From contig OZ234502.1 of NCBI GenBank assembly GCA_965153455.1, positions 2,521,267-2,585,266 on the forward strand: DNA of 64,000 nt. Direction: 5' to 3'. The position numbers and the translations under genes were made by a program. Below are positions 48,566 through 61,005 of this stretch, piece after piece. Source of the DNA: Sphagnum compactum (taxonomy: Eukaryota > Bryophyta > Sphagnopsida > Sphagnales). The notes beneath the pieces were generated by a model. That model saw nothing but the letters and a program-made list of their open reading frames with translations. It ran no database searches and had not been told where the DNA came from. How positions within the stretch are numbered: position 1 is the first letter of the stretch; each line of letters begins with the position of its first letter.

Positions 48566-49384
48566 CTGCTGCTGCAGTTGTAGCTGCCTTCTAGCTAGAG
48601 ACTAGACTTCTAGAAGAGACTATAACTACATGCAGGATCACTCGCGTGCTGCTGCTTGTGCAACTAGCTTGTTGCACATCCATGATGATCCACACAAAAA
48701 AAAGGGGAGGATTGCAAACTGTGCAGGATGATCAGCACAAAAGGCCAGAGCTACATAACTAAATCCTAGCTATTGCGGATCTATGGTTTCCCTGGACATC
48801 AGTTGGTGTACAGACTCCACATCATGCGTTCTCTACGTTGAATCCGTGATCAGCACCTACACGGCCTACCCGTCACAGAAGAAAACTGACATGTGCATAC
48901 TCCCGATCTCTGCATCCTGCTGGCAGCAACAGATCTTGTGCACATATTTTGGAGTTCTAATTAGTGTTGCTGCTAGCTGATGGGACTCTAGCTGCTCTCT
49001 GCACATTTCGCAGCTACAACTATAATTGCTGCTAGATTGCAGGAACTCTCGATGTGCACATATTGCAGCAACGAGCTAGCTAGGCATTAAGAGGTGTGGA
49101 ACATGTAAACCAGCTTCAATTATTTGAAAATTTTGTTCAATGTGTGCACACCCCAAATGTACAACAATGTATGTAGGTTGATAGTCATGAAACACACACA
49201 ATGTTTTTCCCAATGGGCTTTGATCTGCTCCACCCCTTGACTTGTAGAAATCTTGTAGACTATGTGATCTTCCCAAAGTTTGTACACTGTCCCCAACAGA
49301 TGTTATTATATTTAGTGGATTTTGCAGGTGCTTTTCATGCCAAACCATCAGCAGCAGATTCAAAGTGAGTTGTAATTCTAATTA

Positions 49385-49678
49385 TTGAGGACTAGTCTAA
49401 ATAAGCTTTGTGAACAGATCAAATTAAGATGTGAGTTTGGAAGAGTCAGGACAGTTATGAATATTTTGGGGCCACAATATTATGGCCAACGTGAAGAACT
49501 CATTAAGATGATGGATAAGGTAAATCCTTCCAGCTTTGAGTACATTCAGACGGATCTATCTCTGGGGGATTCATCTGAGGAGGAAGGAATTAGGGCTCAT
49601 AGTTTGGTTGATTGTTCAAAGGGTTTTGAATGGTGGCAAAGCACTAAACAGGAACAAGTATTAAATGCAGCACACTAA
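49385..49678 (+). other. open frame of unknown status, possible exon
   Basis: About 97 codons are open, without an ATG at the 5' end; the first Met lies in VMNILGPQYYG. The composition looks protein-like (charged and aromatic residues, e.g. REELIKMMDKVNPSSFEYIQ), unlike the biased frames elsewhere, and it ends QEQVLNAAH before TAA. A pyrimidine/AG boundary (gattttgcag at about 49319-49328) lies upstream but in a different exon context. I do not recognise a family; it could be an exon remnant or chance. Confidence 0.3.
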
Positions 49679-50835
49679 ATATACAAGTGCCCAACCCAAA
49701 CGTGTTCTTTGGGGGGGTGGGGGGGGGGAAGAGGGGATATACTCAAGTTGTGATAAACTTTCATTGATATCTCTTCCCGAAAAATGGGGGCAAAAAAAGT
49801 TAGAAGCACAATGCAGCAATGGTTAAGAATCAGTTCTTTGGTGACCCATTTGATTAGAGAGCAAGATCAAGCTGGAAAATATTGATGCCTGCATGTCCAA
49901 TGGTGGCAGCTTTTCCAGAGGTCAGGTGTGTGTGTGCTTTTAGAAGAATCATCTATTTATAACTGTCTGAAAATGGAAAGCTAGTCTTTACCTCCAAAGT
50001 CTGAGGCTTGATCTTCTGGGCCCTGAACAGCTTAACATTTCCCCCTGTTCAGCAGCAGTTGCTAGCTAGCTAGCTAGCTACTAGCTACTAGCCTACATAG
50101 TAAGCCTAGCCTAGTAAGGTTCTTCCACAGCTGGTCTTGTTGACTCAGCTTGACCAGTTGTGACACCAGTGTAGTCATTTGGACTTGGCTCTATTTCAGG
50201 AGTAGACTACACACATAGATGTCTAGTATGCATTTTTGGGTGTTTTCAAGCCACAGCCACTTGCAAATTAGTGGCCCACCAGATCCACTCCCCCATCCTC
50301 ATTGAAGAAGCTTTGCTATTGGCTTCATGATGTTTTTCCTGGTAAGGTACATTACAATCAAGATGTTATTATCCACAAATAGGACCTACCTACACTGGAA
50401 GCACAACACCTAGTAATGCTAGCTTGTAGTGGATGTGTGCCTTATGTCCATTTTCCACAGAATGGGGTGTTTGATACTCCAAAATTAGTTTTAAGTGTTT
50501 GTGTCTGGGACACACATACACACACCACATATTACAATTCTCTAAGGATCACCATGGATATGTGGGATAATTTAGTTTGATTTCTATTACATAGCTGAGG
50601 GTGGGTGGATCCAAAGATTTATTTATTTTTAAATTCTAATAATTTTTATTGTGCTTGGCAACCAAATTGACCCAATTGCATAAAAGTTTAGCAAAAAGTT
50701 GGATACTATGGACTTTCCATTTGGCCCACTTTATGTAGGTTGAAAGAGTAGGACTTTGGACAAGGAAAGTGGGATAAATTGTGGAGACAACATTGGGAAC
50801 ATGTAACCAGACATATGAGATAAAAGTAAAGAAGG

Positions 50836-50859
50836 GGGGGGGGGGGGGAGGGAGCAAAT
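50836..50859. repeat. poly-G run
   Basis: A long uninterrupted G run is followed by agggagg. The run length may be affected by sequencing error. Confidence 0.8.
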
Positions 50860-51299
50860 TGCAAACACAATTAGGAACTTTGTTAGGAACATATGAAAAA
50901 CAAATCACCCACCAACCCTAAAATATCTTCAAGTTCCCCTACTCCCACTGTGAAAGGGAAAAGAAAATTGGTTCTGTTCTACACTTTACTCTGGGATTCC
51001 TTTAAGAAACACCATTTTCCTAACTGTGTTCAGCATTCCTTTTTGGCCTAGGCTAATAATGCTGGCAGCAATTTGACACCAGGATAATCAGCATTCACAA
51101 CACACCCAAAAAAAAAAATGCTTGTTTAACTTACCATGTAAGTGTGAAGAAGACTCACTTGGCTTGAAGTGGAACCATTCATTGGGAAATAGCATACACC
51201 TTCACTAGATTGTTGGCACCTAATGTGGGAATTGGAGTGGAGTGCCCAAACATCCATTACTTCTGTGTTGCCTTTTCTGTGGTTGTAATAAATATTTTA

Positions 51300-51480
51300 T
51301 GAAGAACCTCTGTATCTGGTTTTCTCAAAACTTTCCAGAATCTCAGAACCTCCAATTTGAATTCCTTAACATTTTCAGAATCAAAAGAACCTCCAGTTCC
51401 AGGTTTTCCAAAGAACTGACAATTCTCAAGAAAGACCCCAACAATTTAAGATAGTTACTTTGACATGGCTCTTTGATTTT
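51300..51480 (+). repeat. relative of the hAT-like element at 24610
   Basis: It shares, in order, ttcagaatcaaaagaacc, a tccaaagaac block, caattctcaagaaag/caattttcatgaaag and a gttactt end with 24710-24830. Termini are not visible, so this is a truncated or diverged copy. Confidence 0.5.
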
Positions 51481-52330
51481 AGAAACCCAGTTGTTGATTA
51501 GGCCTTAACCTAAACCATAAACTCTAAACTCTAAACCCTAAACTTCAAACAGATTGTATATTTTTTGAGAACTGCCAGTCAAATAAATGTCAGTATGGTT
51601 TCTTCCAAACAGTGTTGTGAAAATAAATTAGTCGCCTAGATTTACCCTTCAGATAACCGGTTGGACAAGAACACCTAAACCCAATTTACTTGACTACATT
51701 TGAGTTCAACAAGTGTTGTTGTGGGCTAATCATTTACCGGAATTTATCTGAAGATTTGTCCTTCAGATACATTATTCATTTAATTGAAATCTTGTTCTAT
51801 GGATGAAATACATAGTTTTAGTAGGATATAGGAGCTAATACCTTAAGGAAAAAAGGGGAGGATGTGCAAGGGAGCAATCATAAAGGTCCCAAAGGGGTGC
51901 AATTGAATAGATGATTAAAATTTTCATGTCATCTATTCATTCTATTTAAGTTATGATCATCCTATGTGATCTTGATCTGAACATTTAATACAAATATTTA
52001 AAATATAACATGTTAATTATAATAAATGTATAATTGATATGATGTTCAGGCCCACACAAAACCTTATTCTATTGAACATTAAAAATAATGATCCTTTTCT
52101 ATCATTTCCATTGGTACTTGAAAATTCTTAGAAACCTAGCAAACCCTATTACACATTGATCAAGATAACTCAAAAAAAACATTCAGACAACCAAATCCAG
52201 TAATTTTTTTGAATAGAATTTTTTTCCTGCACACCTACACACAAGCCCATTCAACACCCTTTTGTATATTAAGGTAGATATGCCAATGAATGAACACGCA
52301 GGAACTCAAAGGAGGTTGAAACCTCACACA
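51481..52330. other. AT-rich intergenic DNA
   Basis: A short degenerate run of aaactctaaaccctaaa, resembling the plant telomere unit CCCTAAA, lies at 51520-51545. Nothing else is recognised. Confidence 0.5.
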
Positions 52331-52334
52331 TTGT

Positions 52335-52835
52335 TCCTTCACTTCTGAAGCTAAATGAACATTTGTAGCCCTCCACCTAGTACTTTCAATGTCACAAAGT
52401 TTGCTCAATTCAATAATTAATGGGGAAGACATGGGTTGTTTGGTGTAATGGGGCTTAGTATTCGATGATGGGTGAATTAAAACAGATTAAGATTTCAAGT
52501 TTAAAATCTTTGATTGTTACATCTTTGCCTCTGAATAGAAAGAAGTTTTGTAAAGCCCTAGTCGGTGCACCTAAATCATTCAAAATTGACTTTAAAATGA
52601 GGAAGATATAAGGTTGGAACTAGAGAGAGGTCTAGAGCTATTTTTTCAAAAAAATCGAAGCAAACTATCACTCATCCTCTTCATGTGTTCTCTGTGTTGC
52701 TCCTTTACTTCTCACACTCAAAAAAACATTTTGTAACCCTCCAATTTGTGTGTCCAATGACACAAAAATTGCTCAATTTGATTTAGGAATGAGAAAAATA
52801 TTGCAAAGTGTTTGGTGATAAGTAACATGTTGGGT
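52335..52835. repeat. degenerate duplication, two ~120-bp units about 365 bp apart
   Basis: Both units hold, in order, a ccttcacttct/cctttacttct block, gtagccctcca/gtaaccctcca, caatg(t/a)cacaaa, ttgctcaatt and a gtttggtg end. Confidence 0.6.
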
Positions 52836-53337
52836 GATAGGCAGTTCTACCTTAGTACACTAATGCTATAATGCTTATTTGTATGCAGACCCACACTTTG
52901 TCAGAATTACTAAAAAGCTAGCCGAGAGCAAGGTTGGTTGCTAGGAATTAGATTAGTGTTGGAGAAAAGTTTAGAGCAAAGTTAATTTGTCACATTGGAC
53001 ATGATAGTTTGAACCACTACAACATTGGATGCCCCTCTGATGCAAGGACAAGCAGCTTTGGAAAACCCCCAAATCTGTCACTAAGAATGGCATCCAAAGT
53101 GGTGGGCTGTAGAGGGTCTCTTGATGACCCCTCCCACGGTTGGTTTGTTACCGTAGTTTCTTCGTGTGGGTTATGTCATGGAGCACCCAACAATGCACCA
53201 CCATCCATTGGAAACCCCTTATGACTCAGTTGTGGATGAACCACAACTGTGAACTAAGTTACCGAGGTAGACCAATTTTGTTAACCCTCCTACTACGGCC
53301 TTCTTCCCCTACCAAAGTAAAAGTGGGTAAACATCAT
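52836..53337. other. intergenic DNA
   Basis: It is slightly GC-richer, with two overlapping plus-strand frames of about 70 codons and no known domain. A cagttgtgg-atgaa-ccacaactg hairpin lies at 53227-53249. Confidence 0.5.
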
Positions 53338-53420
53338 AACTATGACTAAATGGGTCGGGTATGTAAGTGGTTACTATGACTAAATGGGTAAGGAATGTAA
53401 GTGGTTACTATGTAAGTAGG
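53338..53420. repeat. short tandem repeat (actatgactaaatgggt unit)
   Basis: actatgactaaatgggtcgg and actatgactaaatgggtaag lie 35 bp apart, each followed by atgtaagtgg. A third partial unit follows. Confidence 0.8.
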
Positions 53421-56400
53421 TAATTAGGTGAGGCACGTCAAGGTGGCTACCTACTAGTTAGTTAGATTCATGTGGCAGGTTAATAGGTTAGTACATAGAT
53501 AATCACCATGGTCAGCTATGTGGACAAGCTCTGAGTGTCTCTTTGGGGGGCTTAGTGATCACTCTTTCTTTTTTTTTTTCTTTTCTTGAACATTGAAAGC
53601 CAACAAGAGGAGATTCTTATTTTATTTGTTTTAAATGTTAAAATTCATTTCTGTTTGTGCTGAAGAGTAGTGTTTCCTTTCTAAGATGGAGGGAAATATT
53701 GTAAGCTAGCAAGCAAAGAGGAAGGCTCTTATATTTGCTAGAAATATTGAAAAGCCTTTTTTTCCTTTCCATGAATATAATGTGACCAGTGGCACTGCCC
53801 CAAGTGTGAAAAGGACTATGAAACTACTCTATGTGTGAACAAGATCTTGAGGATAAAACTCAATTGTGAAAAGAAAAAAATTAATTGATTCTCAATAACA
53901 AAAATTACTAGAAACTCAATATCTCCCACAACTTGGGTCTAAAAATTTCAGAATCACCTCCATTAAATCCTACTCATTGAGCACTTTAGAACAATGCCAA
54001 GAGTGGGCCCCAATTTCCCAAAAATATTTAATTTTGATTTGAATGATTTTTTTTGATGAAAATGTTTAATATTCAATAACAATTGCATCATAGGTCTACA
54101 CACTAGCAAACCACCTCCATGCACCCGTACTCATTGAAGGCTTTCCAACAATACCAAGAGCATGGCGGGAAAGAGCACTATGGTTTGGGAGATCTCAACT
54201 TGAAAAGCAAAACAAGCAAACTACCTTCTATCTTAATAGGTAGATGTGCCATGTGCAACTTGATATTACCCTTGTCCAAGGCTTATTAGAAGGTGCCAAA
54301 TGTCCTTCACATTGAAAGGTAGAGCATGAAAGTTCCCTTCACACTTGAAAGCTCTTCACGGCCTTATTTTACAAATACATTAACCCATATTTGTGAATGT
54401 GAATCTTCCAAGTGGAAATATATATTCTTATTTGAATAATCATTGTTTTTGGCTTGAAATTTTTTATGAGTACATTATTTGGTCATTGTGGGTGTCAATG
54501 TATTAGAATGCATGGATTAGTGAAGTGTGAAAAGCATTTTTTTGTAAAGGCTTTAGACTCAACCTTGGACTTAACACTTGCATAGTCTAGTATAAACTCA
54601 ATTGCAATATTATCACCCCTTGCTTGATTTTGGCTAAAATTTCTATCAAAATTATTTTATTGTGTAAATTTTGACTCCATTAATTGGATCTATAATGAAA
54701 TGTTTGAGTGAGTAAATTCAACCAAATTTTTAACTAAAGCCTTGAATATATATTAATTGGTTGTGAAAAAGGCTTAGTCTTTTGAAGTAGCTCATCAAAA
54801 ACTACATATCTTCTAAGCTTTTTATTTATAAAAAAATTGAATACATTCCATAACTAGGCATGACGTCAACATTCCCAATTAAAGGAATTTGGTTCTTTCA
54901 AGTTTTCCTTCAAAACCTTGTATTTAAACATTTTTTCCCTACATGGGTTGTTGAATCACAATGACTTGAGTTATTGCCTCAATGTTAGTAGAAATAACAA
55001 TAAAAAATGCAACATATATATAACATTTTTTATTGAATGGTATGTTGCATGCATTTATATAAATATTCAATTTTGGGCAAGATGTGTTTTTGTCACAGTT
55101 TAAAATTGAATGATTTAATAAATATGATACATAAAATGTTTGTATCCTAGAAGAAATGAAAAACCTTGCAAAATAATAAAAAATCATTTGATCTCTAACC
55201 TAGCTCACCAAGTTCATTTGTTTTAAATCATTTTAATACGGTTCAGCCCTGTGTAAGAAGATTCTTTATTTCCACCCAATCAAATGTTCTACCTTCCTAA
55301 AGATTTGAATTGGATTTAACCTAATGTGTACCAAATTTTTCAAATAGAAACTTGAGGTTCTAATTTCAAATATTATACCTCAAACTCATTACCTTTTGAA
55401 TTAAGTCGACAATAGGAGGCAAATTGTTAAATTATTGTAATTTGTGATTGAAATGAAACCATCCACTCATGGCATTGACATGAACTTTTTGCATTGGAGA
55501 ACATGATAAAATTAACTTCAACCACAAACACAAAAAAAAAACATGATTGTTCCCCCACCTATATGGAACTAATCATAATTAATTTGTTAATGGACTCAAT
55601 TGTTACGTAGGAACCATTCAAATAGTCTTATTACAAAGATTTGAATCTACAAAAATGCCATCAAACCAAAGAAAAAATTACACTAAACTTAATTTTGAAT
55701 TTTTAAATAAATAAATCAAAACCTACCATGATTTAATTCCCTATGGTTGGAAAAAAAAAGCTTTGGATTTATGGATTGTATTATAATATTTAAATAATTC
55801 TTTCAACTTTAATTATAAGCTTCATTTGAAAACATGGGAAGGAGATAAAAATAATGATAAAGGAGATGGAGGTTTATATGAATTTGATAACCATTTTTAT
55901 AAATATTGATGTTAAACTTTGAACTCATGGCTTGGCCTTGTACAATTAGACCTGGTTTAATTAGGCCTAAATTAATTTTATGCCTTTAATTATACCTTAG
56001 ATGTTTTCAAACATCTTTACATGATCAAAAATGGACATGACACATATTGTAATGCTAAAACACATTGGGAGACTTCAACTTGGTTATTAAAATGTTCATA
56101 TTAATCATACACAAATATATTTGTGACCATGAGTATCAACTTTGTATCAAATTGGTTCCAAATACCAATCAAATCAAACATCTTGAACTTGTTTATTTTG
56201 GACCATTTTTCAAAAGTGTAAGGTATAACTTGTGGAAACAAACAACATTTTTTTAATAGATCATGATTCTTATAATCATTTATATGTTCTATGTTAAGTG
56301 TGTAAAACATTTGATCATCACATTTAATCCCCCCCCCTTTTTTACCCCTTTTATATTTCCTTCATATGTTCCCATATGGTTTCCAATAATTCATCATTGT

Positions 56401-56515
56401 TTATGTCAATTTCAAATTTGATTTTACTATACAATATGGACATGAAAAGACACATTAGCTATGTGCCTTTTCATGTGGATGCAATCATGATAGCACAAGT
56501 TTTTTTTGTGTTGAC
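53421..56515. other. AT-rich intergenic DNA
   Basis: No gene. One copy of the dispersed aaggaaggtag family lies at 54211-54248 (minus). A poly-C run lies at 56328-56336. Otherwise the sequence is low-complexity. Confidence 0.55.
54211..54248 (-). repeat. dispersed repeat (aaggaaggtag core), copy 3
   Basis: The plus strand reads aacaagcaaactaccttcta followed by tcttaataggtagatgtg, the reverse complement of a diverged family core. Confidence 0.5.
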
Positions 56516-56846
56516 ATGACAATATTTATAATATATTATGAAAACATGTGATATGATTTGAAATGAATCTAATGAGGATAAAATACTCAAAAACACTTGT
56601 TAACCATTGTAACCAGTGCTTTAAAAAATTGTACAAACTCTTATATTTGGGGAAATTCTTCAAATGTGACATATTTGAAGGAACTTTTTGAACATATAAT
56701 TACATAATAACATAATGCAACATCTTGTTAGATCATAATAAATTTTTAATGATTTTTTTCAACTTACAAAAGGGGATATTTTGGGAATATTCCAAGATAA
56801 ACACCTAAGGGGCCCGGTGTGACTCATGTTAATGTGGAGACACCCA
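56516..56846 (+). repeat. ~335-bp direct repeat, copy 1
   Basis: Matches 59761-60100 along its length: gaaaacatgtgatatgattt, tttgaaatgaatctaatga, ccattgtaaccagtgcttta, aatgtgacatatttgaag, cttgttagatcata and actcatgttaatgtggagac all have close counterparts. Matching stops abruptly after acaccc. Divergence is substantial. Confidence 0.75.
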
Positions 56847-57101
56847 TGTCCATGGTATTAGGAAAGGAGAGTTGTTTTTTGAAAAGGTATTGAAATAATA
56901 ATTATTTTGAATATAAAATAATTATAACATTACATACAAAATGGATTGTTTGAAGCCATACACTTTCGATATATCTAAAAAACAAAGGCATGAATTAGTT
57001 AATGAACTCAATATTAAAAGCAAAGCTCAAGGCTCCATAGGTGATCATTTGCATTTGTAAGGCTAAAGGTAAATTACAAGTTACCATAAAAGTTTCTAAA
57101 A

Positions 57102-57392
57102 ACATCTATCTATGAAGGAAGGTAGGTTGTTTGTTTTGTTTATAATTTCAAATTTGTTTTTGGTATTGTTGGAAAGCCTTAAATTATTTAGATTTAATGA
57201 AGGTTATTTGAAAAAATTTGGACCTTCAATGATTAAGATTTAATGAAGGTTATTTGGAAAATTTTGGATTTATGATGCATGAAACTTTGGATTTTGAATA
57301 TTTTCTGTCATTGAAAATTCACTTAAATTACAAAAATGGCTTTGGATGGGAAGTTAGTTTGACTTGGGCCAATGGCATAGGTTTCAATAGTT
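57102..57392 (+). repeat. dispersed repeat (aaggaaggtag core), copy 4, long
   Basis: It starts with acatctatctatgaaggaag, continues with ttggtattgttggaaagcct and an agatttaatgaagg part, then a gaaaattca block, and ends at cttgggccaatggcatagg. The same blocks occur in the same order at 61006-61555. Confidence 0.6.
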
Positions 57393-58384
57393 TGTCTTAA
57401 AAAGTTTTTTGGAAAAGAATTCTTCTTAATCCTTTAAATTCAAAACCTCTTAGATTTTCAATCATAAACGTTTTACAAACTTCCACAACTAGTTATAACT
57501 AATAAATATTTGTTAACATATTTTGAAAAATTGGTGAATTTCAAAACTTTGATAAGATCTATTTGGACAACTTGGAATCTTGGAAACTTTATTGATTCTT
57601 CCACCAACAATGACATTTAACCCCACTTTTATGAAAAAAAATTCTTGCATTTTGGATGACACTTGACAATTTTCTTGTCTTTAAAATACATTGGTTCACA
57701 ATAAAAATGAGTGTTTTACATCATGCCTTTCATTTTATAGATGTCAACTTGCATTCAAAGCAAGATTAATTAGGAATTTCAAGAAAAGTTTAATGTGGGG
57801 ACTATTTGTTGTTTTGCATAAAGGTGGTGATAATGCATTTTTAAATAATTATTGAACAATTAGTTTTTTTCTTGTATATATGAACTAGTGGCTAAGGGAT
57901 TTTCTTGTCATTTCTAAACTTCTCCACCTTGTTTTACTTGTCTCAACCAAAATGTTTTTGTTCATCAATGCTACAATTTTTGTTACACCTTTCTCCTTTC
58001 CAAAGATATTCAATGGACACAAGATTTTTCAAAATCAAATTTACACCAATCTACATAGGTGAACCTATGGGAAATGCATAAGTTTTATAAACTCTTAGGT
58101 TATGTATTTGTATTACGGGCAAAACATTTTGCAATCAAGATTATTGGTAGCAAAGTTCTTTGAAGGTTATTTTATACCAAGTCCACCAATAGGGCATCTC
58201 CACCAATTACTTGCAAACACATATTACAACATTAGTATTTAAAGCCATTTGCTAAACCTTGCCATCAAATGTTGGGTTTGAATGAAACTATCACCAATAC
58301 CTATCTAGCAACCAACATTATAACCACACAAAGTGCAATCATTTTTTGTTTTTCACATGCTCCAAATCTATAATGGCGGAAGTT

Positions 58385-58740
58385 CATGAAAAAACTTACA
58401 ACCTCTTCGTCTTGTCTTTTGGCCATCATTGAATCCCAAGAAGAAAAACCTTAGATCTTTTTCTTCTCTTCTTTTGGCCATTGTTGAATCCTGGGAAAAA
58501 AACTTGGAATTTCATCTTTTCTTCTATTCTTGTGGTCATTGTTGAATCCTAAGAAAAAAACTTGGAACCTTTTATTTTCTTTTATGGCCGTCACCAAATC
58601 CAAAGAAAAAAAACTTGCAACCTCTTCTTCTCTGCTTTTGGCCATTTCAAATCCTACAAAAAACTTAATACCTTTTTTATTTGTAGCCTTTTCTTCACAA
58701 ACACTGTTCAATTTTAGCCATGACCAAATCCCATGATAAA
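58385..58740. repeat. ~60-bp degenerate tandem array, about six units
   Basis: Units contain ttttggccattgttgaatcc, a poly-A with aagaaaaaaact, then a ttggaacctttt-like or caacctcttcttct block. The ~99-codon minus-strand frame across the array is a read-through of the repeat. Confidence 0.75.
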
Positions 58741-58744
58741 ACAT

Positions 58745-58890
58745 AAACACCCCATATTATGTCCATTGCAAAAATTCACAAAAACTCATACTCAAACACC
58801 CAAAAAATATATCCATTATAAAACCTCACACAAATGATTTTAAAAAAAAATTCAAGTACCTCAAATTTTGTCCATTGCAAAAGTTCCCAC
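58745..58890. repeat. short degenerate tandem array (tgtccattgcaaaa unit)
   Basis: tatgtccattgcaaaaattc, atatccattataaaacctca and ttgtccattgcaaaagttcc recur at about 55-65-bp spacing, joined by cacccaaa and acacaaa pieces. Confidence 0.6.
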
Positions 58891-59760
58891 ATTTTGATAA
58901 AATTATTTCAAATTTTCGCAAAGAAAACACATTTTGTGCCAATCTCTTTATTAAAAATATTGAATGCCTATGTAGGAAGAAAACATTGCATATAGCTCCA
59001 ACTCACCGAAAAATCCCAAGTTGCTTACAATTTTCTTTAAACATTTGGTTGTGACATCAATGGAGTTGGTAGTGTGATGCAAAAGGGTTGATGCAAAAGT
59101 AGAGGGGATCAACATGTTTGAAAAGGGGGTTGACACATAGATGAGTGTGATTGTTGTAGGAAGGGGGGACGACTTAAGGTCAAAACCGATGTTTTAGCTT
59201 CCAAAGTTTTGCTTAACAACAAAGCTGCAAGTATTCATGTGTTTTCTCATTTGGCATTTACTTTTCACAAAATGAACTTTGCTCCTCCAAAATGGATGCC
59301 TTTTCCAATGTAATAGCTACCATGTTGTTCATGGCCTTTGCTTGTTACTTGGTTGCACATTCTCTCATTTTTGTGGCCTTTCAGTCTTCTTTTGTTGCAC
59401 AACAACCTTGAGAGCACTTCAAGCTTGGAACCATAACATCATCCTTAGTTATTTCTAATTATTTTTAAATAGAATTGCTAGCATTGTTTACATCTATTGT
59501 ACAAGCAAAATGATAGGCCTCTTCATGGGCATAGTTTTTCAACTATCTTTTAATATTTCTACCCACCAAGGTATTTCTTTGAGGAATATCCAACAATGAA
59601 TGAACATGAAGGATACATTCATGAGGTGTTTAGACTTGTGAAATTTCAAAGGGTGTAATCATGATAACACATAACAAATACCACAACAAATGTAACCAAT
59701 GTTTGGTTGTCATATTTTAACATTAAAAATTGTACTAATGTTACAACATTTAATGTTTCC

Positions 59761-60100
59761 ATGACAATGTTTGTAATATACTATGAAAACATGTGGTATG
59801 ATTTGAAATGAATGTAATGAAAATAAAATATTCAAAAGCATTCATTAACCATTTTAACTAGTGCTTTAAAAGCATTGTACCAAATTTAATTTTTGGAGAA
59901 ATTCTTGAAATGTGACATATTTTGGTAGAAAGTTTTTGAACGTATATTTACATAAAAGTATAATGCAATATCTTGTTAGGTCATATGAATTTTTTCATGA
60001 TACTTTTTCAATTTACAAATAAGAATATTCTACCAATATGTCAAGATATGCATTCACCCAATGGGCTAGATGTAGCTCATGTTAACATGGAAACACCCCA
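59761..60100 (+). repeat. ~335-bp direct repeat, copy 2
   Basis: Counterpart of 56516-56846, with the same block order: gaaaacatgtggtatgattt, cattttaactagtgcttta, aatgtgacatattttggtag, cttgttaggtcata and gctcatgttaacatgg, followed by acacccca. Confidence 0.75.
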
Positions 60101-61005
60101 ATTTTTTTAGAAAACATCCTCATTACAAACACCACTTTTATTCAATGCAATAACAACTTCATAATTGCCGTAAAATTTGGAAATTCATGTTTCATCAAGC
60201 TTCATTTTGTTTCCAAGCTCCTAGTTGAGCATTCTTCACAATTAACAGGCATGTTGTCGTTGTAATGTAGAATTATATGTTCTTAGAAAACTTGTTTTAA
60301 AAACTTTTTATAGTAAGGGGATCTTAGGATATGAGAAACATGCTCATGTAGAGTTGTTTCTCCTCTTCTACAACATTTTTATACCCTTTCTTCGCTAGTC
60401 TAGATTTTACATCTTGAGTTGCCATGGTGCTAATAGGAAGGATAGTGAGAATGACAAGGATGGCACATGAGATGGCAAATCTTCCCATGTGCACAATCAC
60501 CTACATAGAGTTCAAATGTGAAGCCTAGCATCTTGCACTAAGATATGAGGCCCAACAAGTTTTCTACTGGTGCCAATTGTGCTATTTACCCAAAAATAGT
60601 GGCGATGTGGTTAGGTTTTGGTGGGGCCCATGATTGGGCCTACCATGATGCCATTTGTGCAACCTTTGCAAGGTGTGATGGAGATGCTTTAAATTGGATG
60701 AATTTCAAGCTTCAAATAACATGAAAATAAGCTTGAACCTCATAAGTGCAATTCTAAGCTAGCAATTGGTCACATGATTAAATTGATTTATCCTCACTCT
60801 ACATTTTTAAGAATTTCATTTTTATGAGTGTGGGGGTGAAGAAATAACTTGCACCATATTTTGAATGTGGTAAACATTGTTAATTGCGAGGCCCACATTG
60901 TTAGAGCAGATCCACCCAAGCCTAGTATGTGGGCCTCTCTACTAATATCTACCACACCCAGATTCCAAAAATAGTGTGCAAGTCAATGTTTCCTCACCAC
61001 CATGC

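Larger units (their letters stand above)
48566..51279. other. downstream flank of gene B and intergenic DNA
   Basis: The first ~500 bases keep the agctagc/ctgctg-rich character of the gene and probably include its 3' untranslated region. Further on are a G-run block (49710-49736), a (GCTA)n run (50062-50082), an 18-G run (50836-50853) and an unidentified open frame at 49385-49678. No other gene is recognised. Confidence 0.5.
56847..59760. other. interior between the ~335-bp direct repeats
   Basis: About 2.9 kb without retrotransposon protein domains. It contains a dispersed-repeat copy (57102-57392) with an internal 46-bp duplication (agatttaatgaaggttattt at 57190 and 57236), and tandem arrays at 58385-58740 and 58745-58890. 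Confidence 0.5.

Noticed and set aside
51520-51545. Interstitial telomere array
   Set aside because: Only one true CCCTAAA unit and a few degenerate ones; too short.
53227-53249. cagttgtgg/ccacaactg hairpin as a functional RNA
   Set aside because: A 9-bp stem with a 5-base loop is within chance expectation for a 64-kb window.
58451-58750. 99-codon minus-strand frame as a gene
   Set aside because: It lies wholly within a degenerate ~60-bp array.
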